Source: Taeniopygia guttata (Eukaryota > Chordata > Aves > Passeriformes > Estrildidae). From it: a stretch of 64,000 nt of DNA. The notes under the pieces are model-generated. The model was given only the letters and a program-made list of their open reading frames with translations, ran no database searches and was not told where the DNA came from. The stretch covers positions 3,112,501 through 3,176,500 of the forward strand of contig NC_133050.1 in the NCBI RefSeq assembly GCF_048771995.1. Direction: 5' to 3'. The position numbers and the translations under genes were made by a program. Shown here piece after piece: positions 10,795 through 22,110 of the stretch; within the stretch, counting starts at the first letter, position 1, and each line of letters opens with the position of its first letter.

Positions 10795-11158
10795 ACCCCT
10801 CCAGTCCCTCCCAGCACAGCCCAGTTCATCCCCAGTACAGCCCAGTACAGCCCCAGTGCCCCTCCAGTCCCTCCCAGCACAGCCCAGTTCATCCCCAGTA
10901 CAGCCCAGTTCAGCCCCAGTGCCCTTAAAATCCCTCCCAGCACAGCCCACTTCATCCCCAGTACAGCCCAGTACAGCCTCAGTGCCCCTCCAGTCCCCCC
11001 CAGCACAGCCCAGTTCATCCCCAGTACAGCCCAGTACAGCCCCAGTGCTCCTCCAGTCCCCCCCATCACAGCCCAGTTCATCCCCAGTACAGCCCAGTAC
11101 AGCCCCAGTGCCCCTCCAGTCCCTCCCAGCACAGCCCAGTCCCTCCCAATACACCTGA
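10795..11158. repeat. Minisatellite, 62-bp unit, about 6 copies
   Basis: Unit contains CCCTCCAGTCCCTCCCAGCA and CAGTTCATCCCCAGTACAGC. Starts near 10797, 10859, 10921, 10983, 11045 and 11107 give a steady 62-bp period. Proline/serine/glutamine-rich frames on plus and tryptophan/glycine-rich frames on minus are repeat artefacts. It lies immediately downstream of the promoter-like block. Confidence 0.9.
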
Positions 11159-12340
11159 GTTCATTCCCAGGCCCTCCCAGTTCCCCCCAGTGCCATCCAT
11201 ATTCCGCTCCAGTGCCCCCCAGTTATCCCCACAGCGTTCCCGCCCATTGTGGGGCAGCGGCGCAGACGGAATGTCCTGCGGCCCAAATCCCTGCTCCTGC
11301 CACACAGTGCCCAGCCTTCTCCCCCTCCTCCTCCTCTCCCAGCACGGCACAAATTCCAGCTCGGTGGAGGCTTCCCCAGAGAGGGCTCCTGCTCCAGCCT
11401 GAGTGTCCCTGCAGAGGAACAGGGCATCTTTCAGGCACTTCCACAAGCTCAGGGTTCTTACTTCATGGGGAATCTGGGATGAAAATGGCCTTGTTAGGAA
11501 GGACAAAAGCGGAGGGAATGGGTTGGAAATTATTAGTAAAAATGTTCCATTGTACAGGGAAAGTTCACAAAATCATTCCCTGCTTTTTTCCTTTTCAGAT
11601 TCTTTCAGCCATCCACTGAGAGGACCAGCTTGTTCTGGTGCTTTCCATGCACTGATTGTACTCTTGATTTATATCAGTGCTCGAGAGGTAGAAGCTTCTA
11701 AACTGAACACAGAAACAAACTCCCTCTGTCAGCCCATTTTCATCTTCTACATCACTTTCAAGATGTCCATGGGCATGTTGGAACGATTATCACACTGCTC
11801 TCCAGTTCTGGCTGCAGGCTCGGGAGATTCTTTCTCTGCATTCCCTGACAATTCCTGGGAGCCCGTCATGGTTTCTTAGGCTAGAGCAATAACAGTGAAA
11901 ATCTCACCAATGCCACAACTGCCCAGCCCACAAGGAAAAGAAAGAACAAGCTATAAAGTTCTTCAAATATTTGTCCCACTTTTCTGCAAGAGTCGAGCTG
12001 CACACACGGTGTGGGAAGCCAAGAGAAGCTGCAGCTGGTGGCACATCTTGTGACAGAAACTGCTCAAAGCTTCCTCATTCTCCAGCAAAGGTTCTTGGAA
12101 AGAGCAAACAGGACTGTGGAGAAGATTCTGGGAAAACTGAAAGAGCTTTTAAGAAATGAAATGAAAATGGAAAGAAATAATCCAAGATGTTTTTCTCTGT
12201 TTATTTTTATGCTCCCCTTTTCCATCTTACACTACTTCCCCATCCCATTAATTGCAAATGGATCTCACTTCTAAGATCCACAATTTGGCAAGTTTTAGAC
12301 ACTCTAAAATAGCATGAGCTACACACATTTTACCTTCCCC
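11159..12340. other. No gene recognised
   Basis: The first 350 bp are CpG-rich with pyrimidine runs; the remainder is ordinary AT/GC-balanced sequence. Open frames of 60-158 codons exist on both strands (for example 11403-11879 plus, 11078-11506 minus) but none shows a known domain or a convincing splice-bounded exon. Whether the promoter-like block at 10.6 kb drives a transcript through here cannot be told from sequence. Confidence 0.4.
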
Positions 12341-12422
12341 TGTTTGTTTTTTTTGTTTTGTTTTTTTGGTTTTTTTGTTGGGTTTTTTTGGGGTTTTTTT
12401 TGGTTTTTTGGGTTTTTTTGGA
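12340..12422. repeat. T/G low-complexity run
   Basis: About 80 bp of TTTTTTG-type units with few other bases. Confidence 0.9.
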
Positions 12423-12479
12423 AATCAATGATGGATAGGTAAGTGCAGTTCTTGGGTCAGGTACAAATTCAGCATTCAG

Positions 12480-12867
12480 GGAATGCGCCCCGATAGTGTT
12501 TAACCCTCAGCAGGGACAATGCACAGCAGCGGCCGAGAGGATTCCTGTGCCCCTGGGCAGGAGTCAGGACTCTGGATCTGGGCTGAACACGGCAAAGTTC
12601 CCGTGTTTGGACAGAGGAAGGGGCTGTCCCCGGGGCGCGCGGGGCTCGGCCGTGGGGCGAGCGGGGAACGGACACGCGGACAAACGGCCTCGGTGCTTCA
12701 GTTGCAGAGGCAGCGGCGGCGGCGGCGGCAGCAGCGGCGGCAGCAGCGGCAGCAAAAGCAGTTTTTCTCTTCTTTCTCTTTCTCTTCTTTCTCTCCGGCT
12801 GTGGGACACCTTCCTCTCGGTGTCCCTCACCCGCTGTCCCTCCCCTCTCCCCGCCTCCTTCTCCCCC
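12480..12867 (+). promoter_or_regulatory. CpG-island 5' region of the PIM1-like gene
   Basis: CpG-dense sequence upstream of the kinase start. It holds a GGC/CAG-rich run (about 12705-12760) and a TTTCTCTT pyrimidine tract (about 12765-12800). Probable promoter/5' UTR. A precise start site is not visible. Confidence 0.4.
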
Positions 12868-15453
12868 ATGCCGGGCCGGGCCATGCCCCCGGCCCGCCCC
12901 CGGCCCCGGGCGGGGCTGCCCCGTCCCCGCCCCCGCCCGCCCCGCCGCGGTCTCGCCTCCGCCCGGCTCTGGGCGTGCTGGCGGTGGCGCTGCTGGGCGG
13001 GCATCAGTGCCTGGGGCTGGGCCCTTTGGCTCCGCCTGGCCCGAGCCCGGCCCCGGCCCCGGCGCAGGCTCCGGCCCCGGCCCCGGCCCCGGCCCCGGCT
13101 CCTCCCGGGCCCTGCGGAGGACACACGCGGCACGGCCGCTGCCGCCTCCGCCGCGGCTTCCCCGGCCCGAGCTCCGCTGCTCAGCAGCGCAGCCGCCGGC
13201 CCCGAGCCTCCCGTGTCCCGTTCCCGAGACCGAAGGCCTGGGGATGGCCGGCCCGAGGCAGTTGAGGGGCGCTCGGGGGCCGCTCCTGGCCCCGGGCCGA
13301 GCGCTGACAGCCGCGTCCCGCCCGCAGGGAAGGCGCAGGAGGCGCTGCAGCAGCGCTACCGAGTGGGTTCGCTGCTGGGGCGCGGCGGCTTCGGCAGCGT
13401 CTTCGCAGCCACGCGGCTCTCGGACGGTGCCCCGGTGAGCGGTGAGCGGCGGGGCCGGTGGCGGGCGCAGGAGGAGGAGGAGGAGGAGGAGGAGGAGGAT
13501 GGAGGAGGAAGGAGGAGGAAGAGAAGGAGGAGAAGGAGGAGGAGGAGGAGGCGGAGGAGGAGGAGGAGGAAGGAGGAAAAGGATGGGGCTCGGCAGGGCG
13601 GGCGGCGAGCTGAACCCGGTGGTGCCTTTGGTTTGCAGGTGGCCATCAAAAGGGTGCCACGGAACCGCGTCCGGCACTGGGACGAGCTGGTGAGTGAGCG
13701 GGGCCAGCGGGAACAGCCGGGCCGTGCCGGGTGGGGATGAGGCGAGGCCCGGCATGGGGGAAGCCACCAGGACCCCTCGATGGGGAGCGGGCGTGGGGCC
13801 AGCGCAGGGCGCAGAGCATCCCGGGCTGGCTGAGGGGTTCCCCAGCCCTGGCAGGACATCAGTCCCACTGGTGGCACCGTGGTCCTCCCGCAGCCCGACG
13901 GCACCAGCGCACCCCTGGAGATCGTGCTGCTGGACAAGGTGTCCACTGGCTTCCCTGGTGTGGTCCAGCTGCTGGAGTGGCTTGAGCTCCCCAACAACAT
14001 CGTGATGGTGCTGGAGCGGCCGGAGCGGTCTCAGGACCTCCTGCATTTCATTCGGGCACGGAGGTTCCTGTCTGAAGAGGTGGCACGGCAGCTGTTCCGC
14101 CAGGTGCTGGAGGCCGTGCGGCACTGCACCAGCCGAGGGGTCCTGCACCGCGACATCAAACCAGAGAACATCCTGGTTGACCTGGCCACTGGCCAGGCAA
14201 AATTGATCGACTTTGGCTGTGGCACCTACCTGCAAGACACAGCCTACACTCACTTTGCAGGTGAGCCCGGGCAGGGGTGTGCTCCCGGTCCCGCCATCTC
14301 ATGGCCCAACATCTCACAGGCCAAGCTGGGTGTGGCAGCGAGGATTCTCCCTTTTGCTGCCAGTCAGGGTACTGAGCCTTCCCCTGAGTTGCTTTTGAGC
14401 GGGGCTGGGTGGGGAGGCATCTTCCAGCCCCACTGGCAGCCTTTGCCCACCACTCTGCCTGGGGCTGGGGTTGGAGCAGCAGCAGCCAGCCCGACAAAAG
14501 CACCCGTGGGTGGGGGTAGCATAGGAGGGAGCCAGAACCAGTGCACCAGCCAGTTTGGTGTGCAGGTGAGAGGAAGGGCTTGGGCTGCTCCACTCACCTT
14601 GTTTGCCTTGGCTTCATAATATTTTTAGGGCACTGCAGGTAGGGAGGATAAGGAGATGATTTTTCCCCCAGCCCTGAGTGGGTTTTTGCTTTGCATGTCA
14701 CGGTCAGGCCTTGCCGGGGCTTCTGCTGCCCTCTTCCAACACCAGTGGCTTCTTGTCCAGCCCTGAGTTTGTACACATGTCCCAGGTGCTGGCGAGAGTG
14801 CAGCAGTCGCCCTGTGTGCCACTGGGGCGGCCCCTGCACGCCCAGGGATGCTGGGGCCAGGCTCTGGAAGCAGCAGCATCCCCCTGATGAACTCCATCTG
14901 TATTCCACAGGAACACTGTCATACAGCCCCCCAGAATGGACCCACTTGGGCTGGTACCATGGCGAGGCAGCAACGATCTGGTCCCTGGGCATCCTGCTGC
15001 ACCAGATGGTCTGCGGGCAGCACCCTTTCAGGAGGGGCCGGAAGATCAGCTGGGACCATCAGCTCTCGCTGCCACAGCGGCTCTCTCCAGGTGGATCCTC
15101 ATCTCTGGCCACGGGGGAATACCAGTGCTGGGAGACAGCAGCAGCTTGTGAGCATCTCGCTCTGGCAGCCGCTGAGGAGGTGCCACATGTCCTGCTCTCC
15201 TGCTCTCCTCCACAACAGGGAATTGATGGGAAAGTTTAGGCACAGCTCTGAGCACAAAAGCAGCATGGCCTGGGCATGGGAAGAGTGGGGCAAAGCAGAC
15301 AGGAGCCTTCTCTAGCTGACCGGTGGTTTCTGGTTTCTCTGCCCAGAGTGCCAAGTTCTTATCAGGTGGTGTTTATCCGTGCACTTCTTGGACAGACCTT
15401 CATTAGAAGACCTGTTCTATGATCCTTGGATACAGGATATTCACCTGCCATAG
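12868..15453 (+). CDS. PIM1-like: PIM1-like serine/threonine kinase gene, multi-exon, apparently intact
   Basis: A constitutively active cytosolic/nuclear Ser/Thr kinase of the PIM family, of the multi-copy songbird type. Exons by GT/AG sites: 12868-13434, 13639-13689, 13894-14260, 14911-15090 and 15347-15453 (stop TAG 15451-15453). All phases match and the product is about 423 residues. Kinase landmarks: [10 protein letters not shown] glycine loop (exon ending 13434), VAIKRV lysine (13639 on), [14 protein letters not shown] hinge, [10 protein letters not shown] catalytic loop, DFGCG metal site, SPPEW in place of APE, and WIQDIHLP at the C terminus. The hinge ERPE with the proline typical of PIM is present. 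The first 130 or so residues are a Pro/Arg/Ala-rich CpG-island leader; the start at 12868 (second ATG at 12883) is chosen because it lies in frame in the island. A CCCGCAG acceptor at 13321-13327 matches the human PIM1 exon 1/2 boundary, so a further short intron inside the first segment is possible. No broken residue was seen in the kinase core. Confidence 0.87.
13468..13585. repeat. GGA microsatellite in a PIM1-like intron
   Basis: About 115 bp of GGA/GGAGGAA units inside the intron between exons ending 13434 and starting 13639. It produces Glu/Arg frames that are not coding. Confidence 0.9.
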
Positions 15454-15727
15454 AAAAAGGGAGAGAGCCACATGCACACTTTGCTCCAGGGCCCTGGTAA
15501 GTTACAGGTCCACACATGCCCTGGCAATCAGAAGCAAGGAAACCCAGACTTTTTTCCCTGCCTGTATCAATGCACTGGGATTGTTGGGTGGGAACACGCA
15601 GCCTTGTGCTGGAGCTGAGCTGCTCTGCCCAGCTCTGGTGGCTGCCATCCGAGCTGGTTTTGTTTGTCCTGCTTCCCTGACAGCTGGGGCCCTGGGCAGA
15701 ACCCTGACAGCCTGGTCTGACCCCCAG

Positions 15728-16870
15728 GGAAGGAGAAGGAGCCCTTGGAGAAGCTGTACCAGGTGGGGCTGCTGCTGCTGCTGGAGACAGCGACGAAAAC
15801 ATCAAGGATGACAACCTCTTCCTCAACCTGGCCACTGGCAGCTGAAGATGATGGACTTGTGGCACCGTCTTCAAAGCCAGGCTCCACAGCGAATTCGCAG
15901 ATGAGTCCACAGCCGGGGAAATGCTCCCAGATTTGGGCATTGCTCAGACTGGCTGGGAACAAAAGTTTCTCCCTTTGCTGGGGCAGATGCAACTTCAGTC
16001 GGCTGCCCAGCTGCTTTTTGGCAGGGCTGGGGGCAGGGGCTGGGGTGGATACAAGATGGGAGTTGGCTCCTGGCCCTGCCAACAGCCCCCAGCACCCAGC
16101 ATGGCCTGGGCTGAGGCTGGGGCTGGGGCTGGGGCAGCCAGCCCGGCACAGAGAAACCCCCATGGCGGGAGCAGAGGTGGGACTCCAGAACCTGTGCAGG
16201 GGCTGCTTTGCTTTGCAGGCAAGGAAGGGCTTGGGCTGCTCCACTGCCCTTGTTTGCTTTGGGATCACCGTTATTTTGGGGGGCAGTGCAGGAGGGAAGA
16301 GAGAAAGTGTGGCCTTCTCTCCCCCATGGGTGGGATTTTCCCTAGCATGTAGGGGTTGGGCCTTCCTCAGACCTCTGACAGAGATAAGAGTTTTTTTCTT
16401 GTTTCCCCTTGTCTCTAATCTCTTTTCAACAGTTTGTTGTTTGTTTTTCTAGAGGAAGCGTTCTATGTAAGGTCCAGTCGGGATTGGGAAGTGCCTGGGA
16501 GCAGCTGCAGCGTGGATGGGCCGTGCCCTTGGAGAAGGCTGAGGACATCGTTTGGGACCAGCTTTTCTCCCAGCGGAGGATGGCGTGAGGTGAGTCCCCG
16601 TCTGCTTGGCATGGTGGGATCAGAGCTTTTGGGAGACGGCAACAAGCACAAGGAGGCTCCTGCTCTGGGCAGCTGCTGAGGGCTGGATGTGCTGTGGCTG
16701 GCTGCAGGCTGGGAATGTCCTGCCCTCCTGCTCTGCTCCCAAAGGCAGCAGTGATGGGCAGCTCTGGGCACAGCTCTGGGCACGGCCAGCATGGCCTGGG
16801 CTCTGTGGGCAGCTGGGACAAGGGGACAGCAGCCTTCAGCTGACGGGTGGTTTCTGGTTTCTCTCCTTGC
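15728..16870 (+). pseudogene. Decayed tandem copy of a PIM kinase gene
   Basis: A second PIM copy directly follows the intact one. After a CCCCCAG acceptor-like site, 15728-15785 reads GKEKEPLEKLYQVG, the PIM N-lobe entry, and then jumps by deletion to a catalytic-loop-like segment at about 15798-15899 (reads DIKDDNLFLNLATG-like with a stop shortly after). The stretch 16020-16300 parallels intron sequence 14430-14700 of the intact gene, including GGGCTTGGGCTGCTCCACT. At about 16505-16589 a piece of the PIM exon ending before GTGAGT is recognisable (PLEKAEDIVWDQLF), closed by a stop, and 16640-16870 parallels the last intron. The final exon is not found after its acceptor. Retained intron homology shows a genomic tandem duplication, not a retrocopy. 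Its residues differ from the neighbour, so it came from an older or different PIM paralogue. Confidence 0.75.
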
Positions 16871-18055
16871 AGCCGGGCTCTGCGGGTGCTGAGGCTGCTC
16901 TGGGCTCTGCCAGGGCTCTGCTGGGCTCTGCCCCGGGCACAGCTGGGCTGGCTCTGCCCTCACATTGCTCTGACAGCTTTGCATCAGACGAGCCCGTTGG
17001 AGCACAGTGCCTGAGCTTTCTGCTTTGGCAGGTGAGTGAGACTCCCCTGCAGGCCAGGAGATTGCAGCTGGGGACACACATCCAATTGGCAAGGACCCAA
17101 ACTCCCCATAGTCCCAGCTGAACCCCTGGATCTCCGCAGGAACGCCTGGATCTCCACTATTCATTCTTCATTTCTTTTTGGCTGCAAGTGTGCAGTTGCA
17201 CTTTCTTCCTCCTCTAGAAGTGCCACGAGTGGGCCAAAGCTGGCAAGTGAGCCGTGTTCCTGAGGCAGTGCAGTCTGGAGCTGATGGATGGAGAATTGCC
17301 CTTCCCACTTCCAAACCAGAGCAAAAAGCCGTAAGTGGGATTTTTCATCCGTAAGAAACCCCTGACAATTTCAGAGGGAATGTTCAGCTCATTCCCAGAG
17401 TGAGAAGGAAGGTCATCTTCTAAAGGATTTGGGGTTTGACAGAGTTGAGATTCCCAGTCCTGCCTGGAGCTGGAAGGGCCCCAATCAATTTCCTATTGCT
17501 TCGACCACAATTTAAAAAAAAGAATGTTGGAAACAAACCCCAAAAACTGTAAAAAAGGCTGTTGAGGTCAGTAAGATGGATCCATGCCATCAGCACATTT
17601 ACAATGCAAATAACTGAGTTCTCTTTTTAAAAAGATCATTTACCTCTTAATGCAAAGTTACAGAAGTTGTTTCTCTAACACTTGGATTTTATTTGTATCT
17701 TTTACAATTCATCTAATTGTATTTTTTTTCTTTTTCCTTTTTTTTTCTTTAAGCAGAGGTCCTGGCCCTCTTCCAGCCAAAAGGGAAAGGGCCCCACCAA
17801 GCCTTGTTACCCACAGACAACATGGTAAAGCTGAACACTAAAGGACCTTGGGGGCATTATTCTGGAATTAAAAAGTTGCCAGCTCCATGGACAACAGAAT
17901 TATTGTTCCTAACCTGAATGACATTGAGCAAAAAGAATGAAGAACGGTGTCACTAAAGTACTACTGACGTTTGCCAAAACACCTCCAGAGTTTCACCAAG
18001 GGATCAGTCATCAAAATGTTTTGAAAATTTAAAGACCAAGGTAGCCAAAGCACAC
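16871..18055. other. No gene recognised
   Basis: Follows the decayed PIM copy. A GT-bounded GC-rich stretch to about 17035 has no PIM similarity. From 17300 the sequence is AT-rich; a T-rich run lies at about 17720-17752. The last 300 bp lead into the env-like remnant and may be degraded ERV. Confidence 0.35.
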
Positions 18056-18910
18056 AGTGTCACTAATTGCTGGGTATGTTCTCAGCTGAAGCTGGGAGGA
18101 ATGGGGTTCCCTTGGAGGGCCCACCCTGTGGGGTGGCCAGAACTCTGTCAATGGGCTCTGCCTCGTAACGGAGTCAATGAAGGGACAGTTAGAGAAACCT
18201 GTGCTGTGGGACACGGGATTACAACGATCCGTGTGACAAGATTCACTCAGATTTCCCGTCAGGAGAAACCAAACCCTGTTACAGTTATAGAGGCTACAGT
18301 GTCAGAAGATTTCTGTGCTTTACCATCACCCCCAATGTCAGTAGAACTTGGGGTGCTGCAGCTGGTCAGTGTCAGTGTCACACCGCTCCCAGCTGCAGGG
18401 CCCCCATTTAGGGTCCTTCAGCAACAACCACACGGAAGACTTAGGGCCCAGAGAACATTTTCCACCCAAAGAGTGCCTTGGGTTTCCGAAAGCAAAGGAT
18501 TCTGGTTCACCCTGTGCCCCATGTGCGCTGCCCCATCCCGTGGAGTTGACATGAATGAGCTGAATGGATTATTAGAAGAGGTAGTAAATGATACTGTTGA
18601 AATGCCCATTAGCACATCCTATGAGCTCCAACAAACACAAATGGGGACTCCAGAGAACCACATGGCCTTGGATTATCTGCTTGCTGGCCAAGGAGGAACC
18701 TGGGCTATCAGGGGACGGGGATGTTGCACTGCTAGCAGTGATGGGTTTGAAGGCCAACAGGCAGGAATCACCTTGACAGAAAGAGCAGTAGAAGAGTGGC
18801 AGAAGAAAATTCTTCTTGGTGGGATTAGCTTTGTGGCTGCCAAATTAGAGGCTGCTGTGAAATGCATTGGTGGCAGGGCCTGTCATCACTGCAGTGTGTG
18901 CACTTGGTGA
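18056..18910 (+). mobile_element. ERV env remnant (surface/transmembrane part)
   Basis: An old endogenous retrovirus fragment. The frame open from about 18101 to 18910 contains, near 18650-18740, a gammaretrovirus-type transmembrane immunosuppressive-like segment (MALDYLLAGQGG) followed by a degenerate CX6CC motif in which the first cysteine position reads tryptophan. A Glu/Lys-rich segment and a stop at 18908-18910 follow. No gag, pol or clear LTR adjoins it. The missing cysteine and lack of a fusion peptide mark it as non-functional. Confidence 0.55.
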
Positions 18911-21279
18911 GTTGCTGTGACACTTTGTGCTGGGAAGTGGAGTATTGAGACCTTTCTTAAAAGAGACAGTCTCAAGAAAAGAGAGGCTTTTGATAAACAA
19001 CAGAGAATAGCAACTATTTAGGCATGTTTTAAAAGGAACGTGAATAGCTCTGAGTAATGAACTTTAACTGCTCTTAATTGTAGAACAAGAGGAGATGCCT
19101 TTATGCTTAATACCTAAATCTAAGCTGTGTTACTGAAAGAATTGTTACAAAGGTTGTAGTTGATTGTAGGTCTCAGGACCGATCAAAGTACCAAGGCCTG
19201 AACAGGTTGTGATCAAGGCCTGAACAGGCCCTGAGGCAAAGCTCACCTCTAGATGAACCTTCCAAGCAAATGTTGTATTTGTATCCACTCATTAAGGAAG
19301 CATGATTAACAACACGATCAATGCATGTGTTCCTTGATAAAACATGGATTTATCTTTCTGTATTTAGAAACAGACAAGGCCCCATCTGGCCTTGTTTGGG
19401 GGTGAAGGATCAAAGTCAACTCCCTTGGTTCCTCCTTCAGCCCTGGCCAGGCTTTGGGAGAAAGCAGTCAGGAGAATGAAAGCAGATGTTCTCGCAGTGG
19501 CAGTCATGCCAGCTTGTTTGTTTAACAGTGTAAAAGCTGGGTCCTCTCACAGCTTTGGGCTTGGAGCCTCATTGCTTGCAGAGGTGGAGGCACCTGCAGG
19601 AATTCCCAGTGTCTGGGAGTGGCTCTCCAGTCCTTGGCTTCCCCCAACTGATGTGTGGCTGTGGATGATGGTAAAGCCTGAGGCTAACTGGTGATGGATC
19701 TTTCCTTAATCACTCCAGGCAATCTCTGGTAGCAATGACTGGATGCATTGCTGAGCTTCTTTTGTAATGCTTTGCTAATGATGATGTGCTTTGCTGAGCT
19801 TATACTTTTGCAATTCTTTGCAGCTGTGCATGATACAAATGACACAATTCCTTCAGTTGGTCTCTGTGTCTGTGGTGCTGACCCTGCCCACTGGTGAAAC
19901 AGGGCCCCCTCCAGCCTAAGTGTTACCTGGAAAGACAAAACCCATCACTCCAAATGTCCCCCCTTCCTCCTTGTTCCCCCCACTTTATACCCTGAGCGTG
20001 ATGCCTGCCCTATGGTCTGGGGTATCCCCGGGGTCAGTGGGGGTCACCTGTCCTGGCTGTGTCCCCTCCCAAGCTCCCCCGCAGCCCCAGCCCCTCTCCA
20101 GCGTGGCCAGAGGAGGGGCAGGCCAGGCTTTGGCTCAGTGGGAGCTCAGCAAGAACAAAAGCATCTCTGTGTGCCCAGCCCTGTGCTCAGCACCCGGCCC
20201 AGCAGCAGCGTCTCAGTGCCAGGGTCTGTGCCATCAGTCCCTGCCAGGGGTTTCCATGGCACCTGCCAGGCCAGGTGACCCAGGTGTGGTGTCCCAGTGA
20301 GGGCTGCCATGCAAACAGTGCCCAGCACTGCCCCTTTCTGTCTGCCTGACCTGGCCTTGGCCCTGGCCCTGCTGTTTGCTGCAGGTTCCGCGGCGCCTGA
20401 CCGGCCCGCGCGGCACAGGGCAGGCGGCCACGGCACAGACCCACAGCAAGGGCTCCCCTCTGGCTCTGGGCAGTGACACCAGCCCTGAGCAATGGGCTGG
20501 CGCGCTGGGGTCAGTGCGGTGTCCATGGCAGCAGTCCCTTGCAATGCCCAGTGCAGGTTGGGATGATGATCCACCCTCACAGCCGGCCCAGGGCAGGTGT
20601 GCGCTGCCCTTCCCCACAGCCTGTCTGCACAGAAGCACTTCCAGGGCTCTCTGCATTTCCCTTCCTTCACTCTTGAGTCACTCACACACCTCTCAGTGGC
20701 CCACTGGGAGCTTTGAGCTGCAAGCAGTGCAAAGCTGGTCTGTCCTTCAGGAGTGGCTCATTCTGCCCTGAGCCAACTCTGGATTTGTGTTCATTGCAGA
20801 ACTTCCTGTGTGTCTACATCATTCCCTGCAGGGCTCTGCCTTGGGGAAGGGGAACCTTCTTGGAGGTACCTAGGGCTTGGCACACACTTGAGGAGTGTGT
20901 CTGTTTTAAATGGGGAAACTTAGGAGTTTTAGATTGCTTCAAAAAATAAAAGAAGAAAACCCCTCTTTGCATGAGCGCAGCCAGTTCTCCAAGCACAGCA
21001 GGTCCCAGGTGACTGAGCAGAGACAGGACGGGCTTGGGCTATGTGGGGCAAGGTTGTCCACACTGCCTCAGACCTCCAGGCACAGCTTCTCTGACTAGGC
21101 CAGACATCCTCAGGAGAGTCCCTGGGCCAATATCAGTCGCTGAATGCTGCAGCCACCTCTGCTCTAAATAGAACAGTCATCAAATATACTCTTCAAAGAG
21201 GAATGTGGATTTATTGGAAGCTCTTGCAAATAGTTTTCCATCAGTATTGTAAGAAACCTCCTGACAAAGAATCTCCAGG
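18911..21279. other. No gene recognised
   Basis: About 2.4 kb with AT-rich then GC-rich parts. A short direct repetition (CAAGGCCTGAACAGG twice, near 19190-19225) is visible. GC-rich 20000-20700 gives multiple overlapping frames without domains. No exon with conserved motif was found. Confidence 0.4.
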
Positions 21280-21775
21280 GACTAATTCCAGCAGATCATT
21301 GCAGGCCATGATTGCACAAACCTCTCAGGACTCCAAGGCAAAAGCCCAAGTCCTTTGAAGAACCTGCCGTCCCTGGGAGCATGAAGGAGGGCCCAGGGCC
21401 ATTCCTGACCAAGGCTCCCCAGGGCCTCTTCCCAGCAGCTCCCTGAGGCCAGGAGTGCAGGGAGGCAGAGGCTCTGTGTAGGCAGCTCAGCTGCTGAGCA
21501 GAGCCTGGGCTGGCTGGAGGCAGCAGAAAGGCCAAGGCCTGAGCCCCAGCCCCAGGGAAGGCAGATCCTGTCCCTCCCCGCCTGCTCAGGGCTCTGCCGG
21601 GAGCACTGGCACAGGGAGGGATGCTGAGGGCAGGACAAGGGATGGCAGTGCCCAGCCTGGCTGGGGCTGTGCCAGGAGGCCCCAGTGCCTCAGGACAAGG
21701 TGTCTCCTCCTCACAGCCCTTGGTGGCAAGACGCTGCTGTGTCCCAGGGCACCAAGGCCTGGCTTCTCCTGGCCA
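21280..21775 (-). repeat. Dispersed repeat, copy B (inverted relative to 6044-6370)
   Basis: Reverse complement of copy A. The blocks AGGGCCATTCCTGACCAAGG (near 21397) and AAGGTGTCTCCTCCTCACAG (near 21697) match copy A in inverted orientation. It has extra internal sequence between the blocks. Confidence 0.8.
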
Positions 21776-22017
21776 CTGCCAGCCTTGCCAGGGCCCTTGG
21801 CCATGTCCAGCACAGCTTGTCCTGCGCTGTCCCACAGCTGCTGCTGTGTCCCTGCAGGCTGCACACTCCCATCTCGCTGCCCCCCGGGCCCTGCCCTGCC
21901 ATTGCCAGCCCTGCCCTGCCCCTGCCATGCCCAGGGCATGTCTGAGTTGTCGAGAAATCACAGTTTCCCTTTTTCTGCCAACCAAGGCTGTTGGTGTTTC
22001 TGTGTTGGTATTAATGA

Positions 22018-22110
22018 GAAGGGTAAGGGTTAGGGTAGAGTGTGGGTTTAGGGTTAGGTTAGGGTGTGGGTTTAGGCTTAGGGTTAGGTTAGAGTGTGGG
22101 TTTGTGGTTT
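22018..22110 (+). repeat. Degenerate interstitial telomeric repeat
   Basis: About 90 bp of GGGTTAGGGT/GGGTTTAGGGTTAGG units on the plus strand, mixed with GTGTGGGTTT. This is vertebrate telomere-type sequence inside the chromosome, either a fusion scar or a repair-inserted patch. Confidence 0.85.

Noticed and set aside
10643..11619. Proline/serine/glutamine-rich frames of up to 296 codons
   Set aside because: They follow the 62-bp minisatellite and end in unrelated sequence; no splice-bounded exon or known domain.
12469..14253. 594-codon open frame on the minus strand across the PIM1-like gene
   Set aside because: It is antisense to well-supported kinase exons and its composition (Pro/Ala/Gly runs) follows CpG-island and GGA-repeat base content.
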